The notes: a model not told the origin generated them from the sequence alone. A stretch of DNA of 64,000 bases from CAZIGK01 sp964538615 (GCA_964538615.1 CAZIGK010000005.1:1-64000); one strand, 5' to 3'. Shown: positions 25,346-35,220, counted from the stretch's first letter. A program made the numbers and translations.

Positions 25346-26536
25346 ATGCCATCCCCTGCCCATGCGCACGCCCAGCCAACCGATGCCGCGACCTTGCTGA
25401 CTTTGCCGTATAATGCAGTTCTTGCCCTCGCCAATGGCGAGGTTTTTTATGGCTATGGCGTAGGCAAGGCAGGTACGACCGCCGGAGAATTATGCTTTAA
25501 TACCTCCCTGACCGGGTATCAGGAAATATTGACTGACCCATCCTATGCCGGGCAAATTATTACCTTTACCTTCCCCCATATTGGCAATGTGGGTACCAAT
25601 GCAGAAGATGTGGAAGCGGATGCGCCCCATGCACGCGGACTGGTGATGCGCGAAAGCATCACTGAGCCAGCGAATTTCCGTGCAGGGCAGCGATTGCATG
25701 ACTGGCTGGCGGCACAGGGGTTGACGGGCATTAGCGGGGTGGATACCCGCCGCCTGACCCGATCGTTACGCACCCATGGCGCACAGGAAGCGGTCATCTG
25801 GTTTGGCAGTCATATTAAAGATGCCGATGTGAATGCGCTGGTGGCGCAGGCGAAAGCCCATCCTTCCCTGAAAGGTTTGGATCTGGCGAAAGACGTGAGC
25901 CGTTCGGCTCAGGGTGGCTGGGAAGAAAGCCTGTGGGTCTTGGGGCATGGCTATGGCACGGGCGTGGGCAAGGGCAAGCATATTGTCGCGGTTGATTATG
26001 GGGTGAAGCGCAATATTTTGCGTAACTTTGCGGAATTGGGCTGCAAAATCACCGTCGTACCGGCGCAAAGCACAGCGGAGCAGATTCTTTCCCTCAAGCC
26101 GGATGCGGTGTTTCTCTCCAATGGGCCGGGGGATCCGGCGGCGACAGGTGCCTACGCGGTGCCGATGATTCAGGCGTTGCTGGCGAAGGATGTGCCGATC
26201 TTCGGGATATGTTTAGGGCACCAGATGCTGGCGATTGCGCTGGGTTGCCAAACGGAAAAAATGAAACAAGGCCACCGTGGGGCGAATCATCCGGTGAAAG
26301 AACTGGCCACAGGGCGCGTGTTTATTACCAGCCAGAACCATGGATTCGTGGTCTCGGATGCGCATTTGCCGGACGGGGTGGAGGTGACGCACCGCTCCCT
26401 GTTTGATGGAACGGTGCAGGGCATTGCGGTGAAAGATAAATGTGTGTTTTCCGTACAGGGCCACCCGGAAGCCAGCCCCGGCCCGCATGACACGCTGGTG
26501 TTGTTTCAACAGTTTCTTGACCGAATGGCAGATTAA
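25346..26536 (+). CDS. carA: Carbamoyl-phosphate synthase, small (glutaminase) subunit
   Basis: Hydrolyses glutamine and passes ammonia to CarB for carbamoyl phosphate, feeding arginine and pyrimidine synthesis. The 396 residues contain an N-terminal CPSase domain (NTSLTGYQEILTDPSYAGQ) and a class I amidotransferase domain with the nucleophile Cys289 (FGICLGHQ) and His373/Glu375 (QGHPEASPGP). The ATG 25346 has ACAGGAG upstream. carB follows after an unusually long 191-base spacer. Confidence 0.97.
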   Translation: MPSPAHAHAQPTDAATLLTLPYNAVLALANGEVFYGYGVGKAGTTAGELCFNTSLTGYQEILTDPSYAGQIITFTFPHIGNVGTNAEDVEADAPHARGLVMRESITEPANFRAGQRLHDWLAAQGLTGISGVDTRRLTRSLRTHGAQEAVIWFGSHIKDADVNALVAQAKAHPSLKGLDLAKDVSRSAQGGWEESLWVLGHGYGTGVGKGKHIVAVDYGVKRNILRNFAELGCKITVVPAQSTAEQILSLKPDAVFLSNGPGDPAATGAYAVPMIQALLAKDVPIFGICLGHQMLAIALGCQTEKMKQGHRGANHPVKELATGRVFITSQNHGFVVSDAHLPDGVEVTHRSLFDGTVQGIAVKDKCVFSVQGHPEASPGPHDTLVLFQQFLDRMAD

Positions 26537-26727
26537 GACGGATTGCCGCAGCGTACCCGAACCAAGTTTTTTTAGCGTAACCCTCAAGGCAGGAGAGATT
26601 GTAGAGCGAAAACGACGAAATGAGAGTGCCGAAGCGCAGCGTAGCAACCCTGCATGAGCCTCGGAACGCAGCATTTCGCTGATTGCAGCTTAACAGCTCC
26701 CCGCCTTCCAAGTGAGTACATGATCCT
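26537..26727 (+). other. carA-carB spacer with possible RNA structure
   Basis: No gene is supported here. CGAAATG and CATTTCG can pair across a GC-rich interior containing CCGAA/TTCGG-like complements, so a folded element is possible. A T7 tract after CCAAG (26561-26573 region) has no convincing stem. The spacer may hold a separate carB promoter or an mRNA-processing element. Confidence 0.3.
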
Positions 26728-29700
26728 ATGCCGAAACGTACAGACATCCACAGCATTCTCCTCATCGGTGCAGGGCCGATTGTGATTGGTCAGGCCTGCG
26801 AGTTTGACTATTCCGGCACACAGGCTTGTAAGGCATTGCGGGCGGAAGGGTACAAAGTGATTCTGGTTAATTCCAACCCGGCGACCATCATGACGGATCC
26901 GGAAACAGCGGATGTGACCTACATTGAGCCGATTACCCCGGAATTTGTGGAAAAAATTATCGCCAAAGAACGCCCGGACGCCCTGTTGCCAACCATGGGC
27001 GGGCAAACCGCACTAAACTGTGCCAAAGCACTGGCGGAAAGCGGGGTGTTGGAAAAATACAATGTCGAGCTGATTGGTGCGTCATTGGAGGCGATTAACA
27101 AAGCAGAAGACCGTCAGTTGTTCAATGAAGCTATGGCAAGAATCGGGCTGGAAGTGCCACGGAATGCGGTGGTGGGAACGATAGAAGAAGCACGCGCCGC
27201 ACTGGAGCACATTGGCCTGCCAGCGATTATTCGCCCATCTTTCACGCTGGGGGGATCCGGCGGGGGTATTGCCTATAACCGCGAAGAGTTTGAGCAGATT
27301 GTGGCCAGCGGGCTGGATGCATCCCCCATCACGGAAGTGTTGATTGATGAGTCCATTCTGGGCTGGAAAGAATATGAAATGGAAGTGGTGCGCGACAAGG
27401 TGGATAACTGCATCATCATCTGCTCCATTGAAAATATTGACCCGATGGGGGTGCATACGGGGGATTCTATCACGGTAGCGCCAGCCCTGACCCTGACGGA
27501 TAAGGAATATCAGTTGATGCGCAATGCATCGCTGGCGGTATTGCGCGAAATTGGCGTGGATACGGGTGGATCGAACGTGCAGTTTGCCGTCAACCCGGCC
27601 GATGGCCGCATGGTGGTGATTGAGATGAACCCACGGGTATCACGCTCTTCGGCGCTGGCGTCGAAAGCGACAGGTTTCCCTATCGCGAAAGTGGCGGCGA
27701 AACTGGCCGTGGGGTACACGCTGGATGAAGTGCAGAACGATATTACCCAAAACACCCCGGCATCTTTTGAGCCGACCATTGATTATGTAGTGACCAAGAT
27801 TCCACGGTTTGCGTTTGAGAAGTTTCCGGGTTCGGACAACACGCTGTCCAGTGCCATGAAGTCGGTTGGGGAAGCGATGGCGATGGGGCGTTGCTTTGCA
27901 GAGAGCCTGCAAAAGGCCTTGCGTTCCATGGAGACAGGGTTGACAGGTTTGAATACCCCGAAAGTCAAAGGCTATGACGGTACCAACCCGGATGTGTTGC
28001 GCGCAGCACTGGCCAAGCCGAAGCCTGACCGGTTGCTGGTGGTCGCGGAAGCGTTTCGTCAGGGGTTCACGGTAGAGCAGGTGCATGCCATTAATAAAGT
28101 AGACCCATGGTTTTTGCGGCAAATTGAAGCGTTGGTACAGGTGGAGCGGCATGTGCAGGCGCACGGCCTGCCGCAGGATACGCATGGTATGCTGCACTTA
28201 AAGAAACAAGGTTTTTCTGATGCGCGGCTGGCTGAACTGACGGGTTTAAGTGAAGCGGACGTGCGGGCACACCGTCATCGGCTGAATGTGCGCCCCGTCT
28301 ATAAGCGGGTGGATACCTGTGCGGCGGAATTTGCGACCCATACCCCCTATATGTACAGTACCTATGAGGGCGATGGATTGCAGGTGGCGGAATGTGAATC
28401 GGAGCCGACCGATAAGAAAAAAATTGTCATTCTGGGAGGCGGACCGAACCGTATTGGGCAGGGAATTGAGTTTGATTACTGCTGTGTGCATGCGGCCTAT
28501 GCGCTGAAGAAGATGGGTTTTGAGACCATTATGGTCAATTGTAACCCGGAGACGGTTTCCACCGATTACGATACTTCGGATCGTTTGTATTTTGAGCCAC
28601 TCACCGCAGAAGATGTGCTGGAGCTGCTGCATAAAGAGCAACAAAATGGTGAATTGGTGGGGGTGATTGTGCAGTTTGGCGGTCAAACCCCGTTGAAGCT
28701 GGCGCGTCCATTGGAGGCGGCAGGCATACCGATTATTGGTACCAGTCCGGATGCGATTGATTTGGCGGAAGACCGCGAACGCTTCAAAGTTCTGTTACAG
28801 GAATTGAACCTGTTGCAGCCGAAAAATGCCACCGGCACAACGCCGGAAGAGATTCTGGCGAAGGCGGAAGAAATTGGTTTCCCGCTGGTCGTGCGGCCAT
28901 CCTATGTGTTGGGGGGGCGTGCCATGGCAGTGATGTCGGATATGGCATCCCTGAAAAGCTATGTGCATGAGTTGGCCAACCTGTTTGGGGATGGGCCTAT
29001 TCTGCTGGATCATTACCTGCAAGGCGCGATTGAGTTGGATGTGGATGTGCTGGCCGATGGTCAGACCACCTTTGTCGCCGGGGTAATGGAGCATATTGAA
29101 GAAGCCGGGATACACTCTGGAGATTCGTCCTGCTCCTTGCCGCCGTATTCTCTCTCGAAGCGGATTGTGGATCGCATTCGCAAGCAGTCCATTCAACTGG
29201 CGGAAGCCCTGAAGGTGAAGGGGCTGATGAATGTGCAATATGCGGTGAAGGATGATGAAATCTACATCATTGAAGTGAACCCACGCGCCAGCCGCACCGT
29301 GCCATTTGTGGCGAAAGCCACAGGGGTGCCGGTGGCCAATATTGCTTCGCAGGTGATGGCGGGTGCGCCGCTTGCCAGCTTTAACCTGAAAGATAAGCCG
29401 CTGGAGCATGTGGCGGTGAAAGAGGCCGTCTTCCCGTTTGCACGGTTTAGCCATGCCGATACGATTTTGGGGCCGGAGATGAAATCCACCGGTGAATCCA
29501 TGGGGATTGATATGGATTTTGGCCGGGCTTTCGCCAAGGCGCATCTGGGCGCAGGCAATCAGTTGCCGCTGCAGGGGGGTGTTTTTATCTCGGTGCGGGA
29601 TGAGGATAAGCAGGCGGTGGTAGGCATTGCGCGGGATTTGGCGGCGATGGGCTTCACCATCCTTTCCACCAGCGGAACAGCGGCCTTTTTGCAAAGGCGT

Positions 29701-29997
29701 GGCGTGCGCGTGACAGCGGTGAACAAAGTGGCGGAGGGGCGTCCGCATATTGTGGATTACCTGAAAGATGGCAAGGTACAGTTGCTCATCAATACCACCG
29801 AAGGTGCGCAGGCCATTCAGGATAGTTTCAGCATTCGCCGCACCGCTCTGATGCAAAAATTGCCGTACAGTACCACCATTCCCGGTGCGAAAGCCATTGT
29901 AGAGGCTATTCGGGCACAACGTGCCAGTGGTGGGTTGGATGTGCAATCCATTCAGGCGTATTTTGCCGGAGCGTCCGCCGTCAATAAGGTGGCGTAA
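26728..29997 (+). CDS. carB: Carbamoyl-phosphate synthase, large subunit
   Basis: The 1089-residue synthetase uses ammonia from CarA, bicarbonate and two ATP. It consists of two homologous ATP-grasp halves, each opening with a pre-ATP-grasp segment (LLIGAGPIVIGQACEFDYSG near residue 10 and VILGGGPNRIGQGIEFDYC near 570). The C-terminal methylglyoxal-synthase-like allosteric domain carries FTILSTSGTAAFL. Length is slightly above the usual 1070-1080. A terminator follows at 30076. Confidence 0.97.
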   Translation: MPKRTDIHSILLIGAGPIVIGQACEFDYSGTQACKALRAEGYKVILVNSNPATIMTDPETADVTYIEPITPEFVEKIIAKERPDALLPTMGGQTALNCAKALAESGVLEKYNVELIGASLEAINKAEDRQLFNEAMARIGLEVPRNAVVGTIEEARAALEHIGLPAIIRPSFTLGGSGGGIAYNREEFEQIVASGLDASPITEVLIDESILGWKEYEMEVVRDKVDNCIIICSIENIDPMGVHTGDSITVAPALTLTDKEYQLMRNASLAVLREIGVDTGGSNVQFAVNPADGRMVVIEMNPRVSRSSALASKATGFPIAKVAAKLAVGYTLDEVQNDITQNTPASFEPTIDYVVTKIPRFAFEKFPGSDNTLSSAMKSVGEAMAMGRCFAESLQKALRSMETGLTGLNTPKVKGYDGTNPDVLRAALAKPKPDRLLVVAEAFRQGFTVEQVHAINKVDPWFLRQIEALVQVERHVQAHGLPQDTHGMLHLKKQGFSDARLAELTGLSEADVRAHRHRLNVRPVYKRVDTCAAEFATHTPYMYSTYEGDGLQVAECESEPTDKKKIVILGGGPNRIGQGIEFDYCCVHAAYALKKMGFETIMVNCNPETVSTDYDTSDRLYFEPLTAEDVLELLHKEQQNGELVGVIVQFGGQTPLKLARPLEAAGIPIIGTSPDAIDLAEDRERFKVLLQELNLLQPKNATGTTPEEILAKAEEIGFPLVVRPSYVLGGRAMAVMSDMASLKSYVHELANLFGDGPILLDHYLQGAIELDVDVLADGQTTFVAGVMEHIEEAGIHSGDSSCSLPPYSLSKRIVDRIRKQSIQLAEALKVKGLMNVQYAVKDDEIYIIEVNPRASRTVPFVAKATGVPVANIASQVMAGAPLASFNLKDKPLEHVAVKEAVFPFARFSHADTILGPEMKSTGESMGIDMDFGRAFAKAHLGAGNQLPLQGGVFISVRDEDKQAVVGIARDLAAMGFTILSTSGTAAFLQRRGVRVTAVNKVAEGRPHIVDYLKDGKVQLLINTTEGAQAIQDSFSIRRTALMQKLPYSTTIPGAKAIVEAIRAQRASGGLDVQSIQAYFAGASAVNKVA

Positions 29998-30075
29998 CCC
30001 TACGCGGGGAGGATACGGTTTTTTCCTGTTGCGTCTTGCGGGGTTCGCCGTAAGATAGCGGCAGACATTGTGGGA

Positions 30076-30113
30076 AACCCTGTTGCCGTAAAAGGCGACA
30101 GGGTTCCTTTTTT
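30076..30113 (+). terminator. Terminator of carB
   Basis: The stem AACCCTGTTGCC / GGCGACAGGGTT (one mismatch) is followed by CCTTTTTT. It separates carB from greA. Confidence 0.85.
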
Positions 30114-30154
30114 GTGTATGGCTAGACTCGCTGATAGAGAAAGAGACTTGGGTT

Positions 30155-30628
30155 ATGGAAAAAATACCATTTACCACAGAAGGTTATGCCGCGATTCAGG
30201 AAGAGTTGAAGAACCTGAAGCATGTGGAGCGTCCCGCTGTGATTGCCGCGATTGCGGAAGCGCGGGAACATGGGGATTTGTCGGAAAATGCGGAATATAA
30301 AGCCGCACGCGAAAAGCAAAGCTTCATTGAAGGGCGTATTGCCGAGCTGGAAGATAAAATTGCCCGCGCCAATGTGATTGATGTGAAAAGCTTAAGCGGG
30401 AAAGTGGTGAAGTTTGGTGCGACCGTGACCGTGGTGGATGAGGATACTGATAAGGAATCAACGTATCAGATTGTCGGGGAATATGAGGCGAATCTGGACA
30501 AGGGTAAACTGGCGGTGAATGCGCCGATTGCCCGCGCCATGATTGGCAAGGAAGAAGGCGATAGTTTTCAGTTTCAAAGCCCGCAGGGGATGCGTTCTTA
30601 CGAAATATTAAACGTGAAATACATGTAA
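30155..30628 (+). CDS. greA: Transcription elongation factor GreA
   Basis: Rescues backtracked RNA polymerase by stimulating transcript cleavage. The 157 residues are the standard length. The N-terminal coiled coil includes the conserved acidic tip (ARE-HGDLSENAEYKAARE), and a C-terminal FKBP-like domain follows. The carB-greA order is typical of alphaproteobacteria. The gene has its own promoter region after the carB terminator. Confidence 0.97.
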   Translation: MEKIPFTTEGYAAIQEELKNLKHVERPAVIAAIAEAREHGDLSENAEYKAAREKQSFIEGRIAELEDKIARANVIDVKSLSGKVVKFGATVTVVDEDTDKESTYQIVGEYEANLDKGKLAVNAPIARAMIGKEEGDSFQFQSPQGMRSYEILNVKYM

Positions 30629-30712
30629 TGAGCTGGTGGCAGCCGTTGCCAGTGTTCTATGACACGGGCGTGCGAATGACCCGATGAAGGACAGGGAGGG
30701 AAGCGGCAGGCC

Positions 30713-31864
30713 ATGCCCCGTGAGATGCACCAGATGTCGGGTTTCGGCACGCCTTTGAACCTCACGACAACGCCCTCTCGTATTGAGGCGCTGGAGAGTA
30801 TTCGCGGGTTGGCCGCTTTGCTGGTGGTATTGTACCATATTCCGAAATGGAACCCCTTGCTGGATGTGGGGATTATCAATAACGGCTATTTGATGGTCGA
30901 GCTGTTTTTTGTGCTATCAGGCTTTGTCATTTACCATGCCTATGCACAAAAGATTGGCACAGTAAGGGATGTGCTGCGGTTTCAGTGTTTGCGTCTGGGG
31001 CGGCTGTACCCTGTGCATTTGTTGTTTCTACTGGCCTTTGTCTGCATAGAGGTGGCCAAATATGTGGCGCAGACTCGATGGGGAATTGTTAGCCCCAATT
31101 CGCAGCCTTTCCGGGAAAATAACCTGATGGCCTTGCTGGAGCATGTGTTTTTGGTGCAGGCGATTGGCCCAACGGGTAATGCGGTCACGTTTAATGGGCC
31201 GGCATGGTCTATTAGTGTGGAGTTTTACACTTACTTGCTGTTTGCGTTAGGTGTGCTGTTGGCCAAACGGTACAGAGATGGGTTGTTTGCGTTGTTGATG
31301 CTGTTGTCTTTTACCTTGCTGATTACGGAAATGACGGGTGGCTTTGTGGAGTTACTGCGTTGTACATCTGGCTTTTTTTTGGGGTGTATGACCGCTTTGA
31401 TGGCGCAGCATGGTTCCTGGCGGGTGCCGCGCACGGTGGCCTTTTGTCTGTTCGTGCTGCTGGTCTGGTTTGTGCAAACCAAGGCCGTGGGTGACCATGA
31501 CGTGGGGATTTACCTGCTGACATCGGCCCTGATTTTTTCGCTGGTACGTTCAGGAGAGGGGGGATTGAAAAGGATTTTGCAGTGCGGACCGCTGGTGTGG
31601 CTGGGTTCGGTTTCCTACGCGCTCTATATGGCGCACTGGACCGTGCTGTGGGTGGGCAACCAGTTCATTCGGGTGGTGTTGAAAAAGCCTGAGTTGATGA
31701 TAGACAACAAAAGTACGCCCCAGATGTCTGCCATGGAAACGTTGGCGGCCTGTGGCTTGTTGCTGCTGGCGGTTTTGTTGGTGGCGGCCTGTGTTTTTCA
31801 TTGGGTGGAGCAGCCCATGCGAGAGCGATCACGCCGCTTTGTTCGCCGCCGCTTATCGGCCTAA
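30713..31864 (+). CDS. Acyltransferase 3 family membrane protein
   Basis: A 383-residue protein with about ten hydrophobic helices. The family signature RIEALESIRGLAALLVVLYH is seen near residues 23-42, where the final histidine is the proposed catalytic residue. WSISVEFYTYLLF lies near 165. Such OafA/YrhL-type proteins transfer acyl groups to surface glycans. The start is taken at ATG 30713 behind AGGGAGGGAAG; ATG 30725 is possible. It overlaps the convergent pseudouridine synthase gene by 12 bases. The acceptor is unknown but may be the polysaccharide encoded a few kb away. Confidence 0.9.
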   Translation: MPREMHQMSGFGTPLNLTTTPSRIEALESIRGLAALLVVLYHIPKWNPLLDVGIINNGYLMVELFFVLSGFVIYHAYAQKIGTVRDVLRFQCLRLGRLYPVHLLFLLAFVCIEVAKYVAQTRWGIVSPNSQPFRENNLMALLEHVFLVQAIGPTGNAVTFNGPAWSISVEFYTYLLFALGVLLAKRYRDGLFALLMLLSFTLLITEMTGGFVELLRCTSGFFLGCMTALMAQHGSWRVPRTVAFCLFVLLVWFVQTKAVGDHDVGIYLLTSALIFSLVRSGEGGLKRILQCGPLVWLGSVSYALYMAHWTVLWVGNQFIRVVLKKPELMIDNKSTPQMSAMETLAACGLLLLAVLLVAACVFHWVEQPMRERSRRFVRRRLSA

Positions 31865-32809
31865 AAATTGTTGCGGCAGGCTGCTGCGTAGTTGTTTGGG
31901 GTGGACTTCCCGGATGGCGCCGCGTGGCAGATCACCCAGTTGGAACGGGCCGTAGCCCAGACGAATCAGCCGGCTGATGGGGTGGCCGAAATGTTCAAAG
32001 ACGCGGCGCAGTTCGCGGTTTTTACCCTCGGTCAGGGTGACATCCACCCAGCCATTGGTTTTGGTGCCATGCGTGACGTCTGCCACGATGCTGCCGTAAC
32101 GAATACCATCAATGGTCACGCCCTGTTGCAACCGGTACAGTGTCTCCTGCGTTGGTTTGCCGAATAGACGGACGCGGTATTTCCGGATCCAGCCGGTTTG
32201 CGGTAGCTCCAGATAGCGCGCCAGTTCCCCGTTATTGGTGAGCAGCAGTAGCCCTTCCGATTGTAGATCCAGTCGGCCAATGGAAATGACATGCCCTAAT
32301 TCCGGGGGCAGGTGTTGAAACACGGTGTCACGCCCTTCCGGATCCCGGTGGGTGGTGACCAGTCCCTTGGGTTTATGGTATAGCCACAGGCGTAGCGCGG
32401 GTTTTTCCGCAAGCGGAATATGGTTGACAGTAATATCATCGTGCGGAGTCACCAGCGTTGCCGGGGTTTCCACCGTGACGCCATTTAAGGTGACTTTGCC
32501 TTCAGCAATTAGTCGTTCTGCCTCCCGACGGGAACAAACACCCGCCGCAGCAATGCGCTTGGCAATACGTTCCGGCTGCGAAACAGGTGATGCGGCTGCT
32601 TTAGCAGATGCACGGTAAGCCGATTGGCTGGTTGTCCCGCGGGGGGTATCCGGCGTGTGTTTTTGGGTGTTGGGGGTCGGGAGTTTTGTCGTCTTCCTGG
32701 GGGGTTTTGGGGTAAGCTGGGTTGGGTTTTTGTTGCTGGTTTCTCTCCCCGATGCGGGTTTGGAGGCGCGAGGACGGGGGGGATGCGGAGGACGGGAGCG
32801 CTGGGTCAT
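31853..32809 (-). CDS. rluB: 23S rRNA pseudouridine synthase (RsuA/RluB family)
   Basis: Isomerises a uridine in rRNA. Of the 318 residues, the first 75 form a low-complexity basic extension rich in Pro, Thr, Lys and Ser. An S4 RNA-binding domain (RIAKRIAAAGVCSRREAERLI) and the catalytic domain with Asp181 in GRLDLQSEGLL follow. The GREGKNRE-like motif is present as TEGKNRELRRVFEHFG. RluB is the likely member, but RluE/RluF-type specificity cannot be excluded. It overlaps the upstream amidotransferase gene by four bases. Confidence 0.9.
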   Translation of the reverse strand: MTQRSRPPHPPRPRASKPASGRETSNKNPTQLTPKPPRKTTKLPTPNTQKHTPDTPRGTTSQSAYRASAKAAASPVSQPERIAKRIAAAGVCSRREAERLIAEGKVTLNGVTVETPATLVTPHDDITVNHIPLAEKPALRLWLYHKPKGLVTTHRDPEGRDTVFQHLPPELGHVISIGRLDLQSEGLLLLTNNGELARYLELPQTGWIRKYRVRLFGKPTQETLYRLQQGVTIDGIRYGSIVADVTHGTKTNGWVDVTLTEGKNRELRRVFEHFGHPISRLIRLGYGPFQLGDLPRGAIREVHPKQLRSSLPQQFLGR

Positions 32810-33555
32810 GCAGGTTGGCCTTTAGCAGCGGCGATAAAGGCATCAAAAATAGCCGTATCCGCCGGGTTGATGTGGTATTCCGGATGCCATTGCACCCCCA
32901 GGCAGAACGGATGATCGGTCGCTTCAATGCCTTCAATGACGCCATCCACGGTGGTGGCGTTTACTACGCAGTTGGGAGCAGGTTTGGCCACGGCCTGATG
33001 GTGAGCGGTGTTGACGGCGAGGCGGTTTTTACCCTGCGCAATACGGTGAAGCAACGTACCGGGAGTGACGAGGATTTCATGCCCTGCTTCGGTACGGGGG
33101 TTGGGTTGTTCATGTTCCAGTGCGTTCGGCACACTATCCGGAATATGCAGGTGCAGCGTACCGCCTAACGCCACATTTAACAATTGTTCACCGCCACAAA
33201 TGCCGAGAATGGGTTTTTTTTGTTCCAGACAGCCTTTCAAGATGGCGTTTTCAAACCAGGTGCGGCGGGGTTTGAGGATAATGCGCTCGTGCGTGCCGCT
33301 GTGCCCGAAAAGGGCAGGATCCACATCAAAATTGCCACCGGTGACCAGTAGGCCATCAATGAGGTGGAGGTAATGAGCGGCGAGTTCCGGCTCGTGGGGG
33401 AGGGGGAGGGGGAGACCTCCGGCTGCTGAGACCGAGTCACAATAATTCTGCCGCACCGCGTAGTAGGGCATCAGGGAATAGTGTCCCTCTTGTTTTGCGC
33501 CGCCATTTTCGTGGTCGAGCGTAATGCCGATAATGGGAGGGCGGGGTTGAGACAT
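32806..33555 (-). CDS. Class I amidotransferase of the gamma-glutamyl-GABA hydrolase (PuuD) family
   Basis: From ATG 33555 the protein has 249 residues. The nucleophile is Cys120 (LGICGGEQL), and His and Glu of the triad are in VQWHPEYH near the C terminus. VTGGNFDVDP (71-80) is the conserved early motif. The family hydrolyses gamma-glutamyl amides, for example in putrescine degradation, but no other puu genes are nearby and the substrate is open. It is translationally coupled to rluB and divergent from the stator genes. Confidence 0.88.
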   Translation of the reverse strand: MSQPRPPIIGITLDHENGGAKQEGHYSLMPYYAVRQNYCDSVSAAGGLPLPLPHEPELAAHYLHLIDGLLVTGGNFDVDPALFGHSGTHERIILKPRRTWFENAILKGCLEQKKPILGICGGEQLLNVALGGTLHLHIPDSVPNALEHEQPNPRTEAGHEILVTPGTLLHRIAQGKNRLAVNTAHHQAVAKPAPNCVVNATTVDGVIEGIEATDHPFCLGVQWHPEYHINPADTAIFDAFIAAAKGQPA

Positions 33556-33702
33556 GGTGTGGATTCCGTCTATAAGCTGAAAATGGAGCGTTAAATAGGC
33601 CAACACTATACAATATCGTGTGGTTTGGTACAAAATGTTAAGCGAACGTCAAGAAATGCACGTCATGCTGTGGACACGATTGATGCTGAAAGCGTGGTCT
33701 AT

Positions 33703-34500
33703 ATGTCCTTAAGTACCGTCATTGGGTTGATTGCTGGTTTTACTCTGTTGATCATCTCGGTGATGATGTCAACCGATGATGCGCGTGTTTTTCTGGATTT
33801 AGCCAGTGTGTTCATGGTGTTCGGCGGCACGTTGGCAGCGGCCTATATGAGTTATCAGGCGCGGTATGTGAACCATGGCCTAAAATCCATAGGGCATATG
33901 TTGAAAAAGCCCATGGCCACGCGGGAATCTCTGGCGACGGATGTACTGACGCTCATTAAATGGGGGTATATGGTGCAGTCTAAGGGATTGATTGCTCTGG
34001 AAAATGAAGTGAAAACCATGAATAATATCCACAATGCCTTGTTGCAGTGGGGAGCGAATCTGGTAGCAACGGGCTACAAGCCGGAAGAGGTGCGGGTGAT
34101 GATGGAAACCGCCGTGGAGACGACCTATGAACGCAATTTGGTTTCAGCGGATGTGTTGAAGAAAATGGCCAGTGATGCGCCTGCTTTTGGGATGATGGGA
34201 ACGCTGGTTGGGTTGGTGGCCATGTTGCAATCTCTGGGAGATGACATGTCCAAACTGGGACAGGGGATGGCTGTGGCATTGCTGACGACGTTGTACGGAG
34301 TGGTGAGTGCGCGGCTGGTGTTTTTGCCTGCCGCTCAGAAGCTGGAACAAAAAGAGCAGATTTCCCATTTTCGTAATGTGATGGTAGCGGAGGGATTGGT
34401 GTTGTTATCCGAAAAGCAAAGCCCGCGCTATATGCAGGATCGCTTGAACAGTTTTCTCGACCCCTCGATTCATTTTGATATTGATAAACAGATGAAATAG
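33703..34500 (+). CDS. MotA/PomA-family stator subunit
   Basis: Ion-channel subunit that converts ion flow into torque. From ATG 33703 the protein has 265 residues, close to PomA. It starts MSLSTVIGLIAGF, has two N-terminal helices, a cytoplasmic domain, and two further helices (DAPAFGMMGTLVGLVAMLQ and GMAVALLTTLYGVVSARLVFLP) of the MotA/TolQ/ExbB channel type. A TTG at 33625 would add 26 residues and cannot be excluded; no good ribosome-binding site decides it. The partner MotB-like gene follows after 60 bases. No other flagellar genes lie in the window, and the next genes are for polysaccharide export. Confidence 0.88.
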   Translation: MSLSTVIGLIAGFTLLIISVMMSTDDARVFLDLASVFMVFGGTLAAAYMSYQARYVNHGLKSIGHMLKKPMATRESLATDVLTLIKWGYMVQSKGLIALENEVKTMNNIHNALLQWGANLVATGYKPEEVRVMMETAVETTYERNLVSADVLKKMASDAPAFGMMGTLVGLVAMLQSLGDDMSKLGQGMAVALLTTLYGVVSARLVFLPAAQKLEQKEQISHFRNVMVAEGLVLLSEKQSPRYMQDRLNSFLDPSIHFDIDKQMK

Positions 34501-34560
34501 CCATCCTGCGGGCTGGAGCAGCAACCCGCAGCAGGACAGAAGGCGTAAGGACAAGGTGCT

Positions 34561-35220
34561 ATGGCCTATAAACGCAAACCCCGTAATAACGACATCAATG
34601 AAGACTGGATGGGCACCTTTGCGGATATGGTTTCGCTATTGCTGTGCTTCTTTATTATTATTTTGAATGTCGCTAAGCCAACGGCCACTTCGTTTGAAGA
34701 ATTGCGCAAGGGATTTATGGGAGAGTTTACGCAGGAAGAAGTCTCGACCCCCTTTAGTGATATCTATGATGCATTTACATCCGTCATTGATAATAACCAA
34801 ATGCAGCAGGATATCTCGATTGAGGAAAGCGATAAGGGGATTATGCTGGAGTTTTCTGATGCTTCCCTCTTTAAGCCCGGTTCGGCGGAATTGTTGCCAC
34901 GTGCTAAACCACTGCTGGATGATATTGCCCTTGCTCTGACCCGTTTTGAGTATGACCGCTATTTGATTGAAGTGGAGGGGCACACCGATAATGTGCCGAT
35001 TTCTACAGCGCAATATCCATCGAACTGGGAGCTTTCGACCGCTCGCGCCAGTGCCGTGGTGAAATATTTTATTGAGAAATCTGTGGAGCCAAAGCGTCTG
35101 AAGGCCTCTGGTTTTGCCGATACACAACCCAAAATGCCGAATGAGGATAGTTACGGTAATCCCATGCCAGAGAATCAGGCAGAAAACCGACGGATTAGTG
35201 TGCGACTGGAGCGGCAATAG
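34561..35220 (+). CDS. MotB/PomB-family stator subunit with OmpA peptidoglycan-binding domain
   Basis: A 219-residue protein. A short basic N terminus precedes one transmembrane helix whose WMGTFADMVSLLLCFF segment contains the ion-binding Asp22, followed by a periplasmic linker. An OmpA-like peptidoglycan-binding domain carries VEGHTDNVPI, NWELSTARASAVV and RLKASGFADTQP. The pattern is closer to sodium-type PomB/LafU than to E. coli MotB. It is short: MotB and PomB usually exceed 300 residues, so the plug/linker and C-terminal parts are compact. The start follows AAGGACAAGG. Confidence 0.9.
   Translation: MAYKRKPRNNDINEDWMGTFADMVSLLLCFFIIILNVAKPTATSFEELRKGFMGEFTQEEVSTPFSDIYDAFTSVIDNNQMQQDISIEESDKGIMLEFSDASLFKPGSAELLPRAKPLLDDIALALTRFEYDRYLIEVEGHTDNVPISTAQYPSNWELSTARASAVVKYFIEKSVEPKRLKASGFADTQPKMPNEDSYGNPMPENQAENRRISVRLERQ

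Noticed and set aside
28795..30177. 460-codon minus-strand frame opposite carB
   Set aside because: Its residues are an antisense shadow of the conserved CarB sequence, rich in His and Arg, with no family pattern.
33703..35220. MotAB-like pair as ZorAB of a Zorya defence system
   Set aside because: The MotB-like protein is short with an ordinary OmpA domain, the MotA-like protein lacks a long tail, and no ZorC/ZorD or ZorE genes follow.
33703..35220. The pair as ExbB-ExbD or TolQ-TolR
   Set aside because: The second protein has a full OmpA-type peptidoglycan-binding domain (GHTDN), which ExbD and TolR lack.
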